From Chromera velia (lineage: Eukaryota > Sar > Chromeraceae), in the NCBI GenBank assembly GCA_018398765.1, contig JAHBMJ010001466.1:1-20469 (forward strand): a DNA stretch of 20,469 nt, read 5' to 3'. The position numbers and the translations under genes were made by a program. Numbering within the stretch: position 1 is the stretch's first letter; each line of letters opens with the position of its first letter. The notes below the pieces were generated by a model. The model did no database searches. It saw nothing but the letters and a program-made list of their open reading frames with translations, and was not told where the DNA came from. This document shows, piece by piece, positions 18,562 through 20,469 of the stretch.

Positions 18562-19017
18562 TCTGCTTCCCGTCTTGTCCTAAGTGTTTCCTTCCTTGTC
18601 TTGTCTTCTGCGCTTCTTTGTGTTTCGTTCAGAGTCGATAAAGGATGAAGGTAAGGAAGAAGGTCAATTCCTGTCTCACTGCATCACACCTCCATGCAGC
18701 CTGTTCAGATCGAAGCGTTCCCTCTATATGCCTCTTCTACGTCTCCACCGCAAAGCCGATTGGGGATGCATGCTCTCTTCAGTCTGAACCTCTGGGCGGC
18801 ATGCAAATGACTGATCTTGGCTGACGTCACGTGTCGTCGATCGTTAATCTTGGAGGATAGGGTCGGCCGTCCATCTGCCGTCCACACCCGTCTACGTATG
18901 TCTACGCGTCATACGAGAAATTACGAGAATGAATGAGATCGAGATTTCATTAAGGAGAAGATAGGAGACGGCATGGAGACTGCATTGAAAGATTTAATTT
19001 CGGTGGCGCGTCATCAC

Positions 19018-19066
19018 AACACGCGGCGGCGCCGCGGCGGCCGCGCCGCGACCGAGGTGGCGCCGC
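19018..19066. other. Short GC-rich palindromic island
   Basis: About 50 bases are almost pure G/C with many CpGs and overlapping palindromes (GGCGCC, GCGGCCGC, GGCGCGCC-like words), in otherwise AT-rich surroundings. It could fold into several alternative hairpins. Confidence 0.7.
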
Positions 19067-20120
19067 AGTCGGACATGCATGCCCAGGAACTTTGCACGCA
19101 TTCATATACTACAAATAACTGCAAAGGGAGTCTCAGCAATTCAGGCTGATTCAGGCAGCGCTTAGAGCTGTGTGGCTATGTGTGGCATGCATCACGAGTC
19201 TTGACAGGAGAGCGAGAGGGACCTGAACAACTATGAAGACAAGGGTTATGTCATATTAGTTATCAATAGGGGCCGCCTGAGAGTATCACTGCAACACAGA
19301 CACCAAAAAACTTGGACAAAAGAAAACAACCAGACACAAAAAATAAGTAAAATAATAAAACGAATTAAAAGAATGTAAATGATATATATAAAAGGGAAAC
19401 GAAATAAATGAAAGAGAAAACACAAAAAATTCTAGTAAAGTTTTTAGCTAATGAAAAAACAATTACAAACTCCCCAAAAATTTTGTATGCTTTTGAAATT
19501 GATATGCATTTAATTAAATTCAAAACTAGATTCAGCTGTAGATAAAAGAAGCTTTATAATGCAACTTGAGAATGTATTTTACATAAAGTTTTAACTGATA
19601 AGTTGATCCGTGATATTCCGTGATCTATCATTCATTCAATACTGTTAGTACACTGAACTATACGATCAGAAGATTTTGTATATGATTCATCAAATTAATT
19701 AAATACTATAACATGATTTATAACAGAGTATGTAATGTTGAGATTTCACTTCAAAAATGTCTGACTTTTTGTTTTTGGGCCGTAAAGTCGAAGAACAACT
19801 TCGAGAAAGTACAGCCGTGTCTGCTTTGGCGAACGCTGGCTGCGAGTCAAGGATTCCACGATTTCTCAAAGCTGGAGGAGGCTGAGGCATCTCCCCTAAA
19901 GGCTTCCCTTTAGAGATGTGGAGTAAAGCCTCGTGCTACCAGTTACATGGACATATCCCCCGTTGCCGCTCGTACTTTTCTTACGAGGTCCACTCTCTTT
20001 TGTTCCACGTCTCTCGGTCGGCTTTGTCACTCTCCCTCAGAGACTAGAACTCTTCACTCGCCCTCTCTATAGCCATCAATGAAATATGAGGATGCTGAAG
20101 GTGTAGGGCAAATAATTTTT

Positions 20121-20136
20121 ATAGGTAGCTACCTAT
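20121..20136. repeat. 16-bp perfect palindrome
   Basis: ATAGGTAGCTACCTAT is its own reverse complement. The function is unknown. Confidence 0.7.
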
Positions 20137-20214
20137 GAATTAAAATCGTTTGCTCCATAGTGTAACGGCTGTAGAAAGAAGATCATACACACATTCTTCT
20201 CTCTCGACCTCCAA

Positions 20215-20252
20215 AGTCTTGAACTTCTCTCTCATCCGTTAGGTTCAAGACT
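20215..20252. repeat. 10-bp inverted repeat with an 18-base loop
   Basis: AGTCTTGAAC (20215-20224) pairs with GTTCAAGACT (20243-20252). It lies just beyond the stop of the minus-strand USP-like gene end, so it could form a hairpin in the 3' untranslated region of that transcript. There is no T-run to suggest a terminator. Confidence 0.5.
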
Positions 20253-20258
20253 ACAGGC

Positions 20259-20388
20259 TTAATTGCGGCCGTCATCGAACAGGAGCCATCCTTCCTCAGG
20301 CTGGTGCTTGAGAGCCACGTAGTACCCAGATGCGTCGTTCCCTTGCAAGGTGCACTACCATCTCGTTGAGGTCATAGATAAGTGAGGC
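20259..20388 (-). pseudogene. C-terminal end of a ubiquitin-specific protease (peptidase C19)-like gene, altered
   Basis: On the minus strand a good splice acceptor (AATTTTCATAG, ending at 20389) opens an exon reading SLIYDLNEMVVHL. One frame over it continues QGNDASGYYVAL, GWLLFDDGRN and TAA at 20259-20261. The order YDL..vvHL, then SG-x-Y-x-A, then W-x-x-FDD is the His box of USP deubiquitinases. There the residue after SG is normally the catalytic His (SGHY); here it is Tyr (TAC, one C-to-T change from CAC). One extra base near 20345-20349 breaks the frame. The protein also stops soon after FDD, somewhat earlier than usual. The upstream exons lie outside the window. Best read as a pseudogene or an inactive paralogue; a miscalled base could cause the frame break. 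Confidence 0.55.
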
Positions 20389-20469
20389 CTATGAAAATTG
20401 TTTGTTGAGGGTGTAGGGTAGGGAGTGCGTGCGATTGGTAGGTTGGGAGGTAATGCAAAGGGAGGGGGG

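Larger units (their letters stand above)
18562..20258. other. Intergenic region upstream of the PhyH gene
   Basis: No gene is supported. 18562-18900 should hold the 5' untranslated region and promoter of the minus-strand PhyH gene; I see no TATA-like box I would defend. TGCATGC words occur near 18763 and 19077. A GC-rich palindromic island lies at 19018-19066. 19290-19720 is strongly AT-rich. Perfect palindromes are present at 20121-20136 and a 10-bp inverted pair at 20215-20252. Confidence 0.5.

Overview
The window looks like nuclear DNA of a eukaryote. It has a two-exon gene with canonical splice sites, a Ty3/gypsy LTR retrotransposon, several inverted-repeat DNA elements, simple-sequence tracts and long AT-rich intergenic stretches. 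I cannot name the species from sequence alone. Repeated TGCATGC palindromes and this gene mix would fit a unicellular alveolate such as a chromerid, but that is a weak guess.

Layout. 1-1125 is anonymous sequence with a (CAAAT)n tract. 1126-1441 is an open, protein-like minus-strand stretch that stops exactly where a 6.7-kb Ty3/gypsy element (1442-8167) has inserted. The element is structurally complete: LTRs with TGTT...AACA ends, a perfect 5-bp target duplication (CACGG), a PBS, gag, protease, RT, RNase H, integrase, a chromodomain-like tail and a PPT. Its coding region carries nine premature stops and several frame changes, so this copy cannot make its proteins by ordinary translation. 8202-9298 is AT-rich with an (ATT)n tract. 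9307-10283 is a non-autonomous DNA element with long modular terminal inverted repeats and an 8-bp target duplication. 10408-10722 holds a small basic/acidic ORF. 10792-11230 (minus) encodes a signal peptide and three tandem cystine-knot modules in three different frames. 12325-12884 is a MITE, and 13642-15225 is a larger inverted-repeat-bounded element that carries a 143-codon ORF. 15226-16996 is low-complexity sequence. 16997-18561 (minus) is an apparently intact two-exon gene for a phytanoyl-CoA dioxygenase (PhyH)-family enzyme of 304 residues. 18562-20258 is intergenic with a small GC-rich palindromic island. 20259-20388 (minus) is the C-terminal end of a ubiquitin-specific protease-like gene whose usual catalytic His position reads Tyr.

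How it fits together: this is a transposon-rich stretch between sparse host genes. The PhyH gene is the only gene that looks fully functional. The retroelement, cystine-knot gene and USP-like end all carry frame breaks or C-to-T-type lesions. That suggests either decay of repeats and nearby genes, or some base-level assembly error at homopolymers. No operon-like organisation or RNA gene was recognised. All calls come from reading the sequence; no database search was made.
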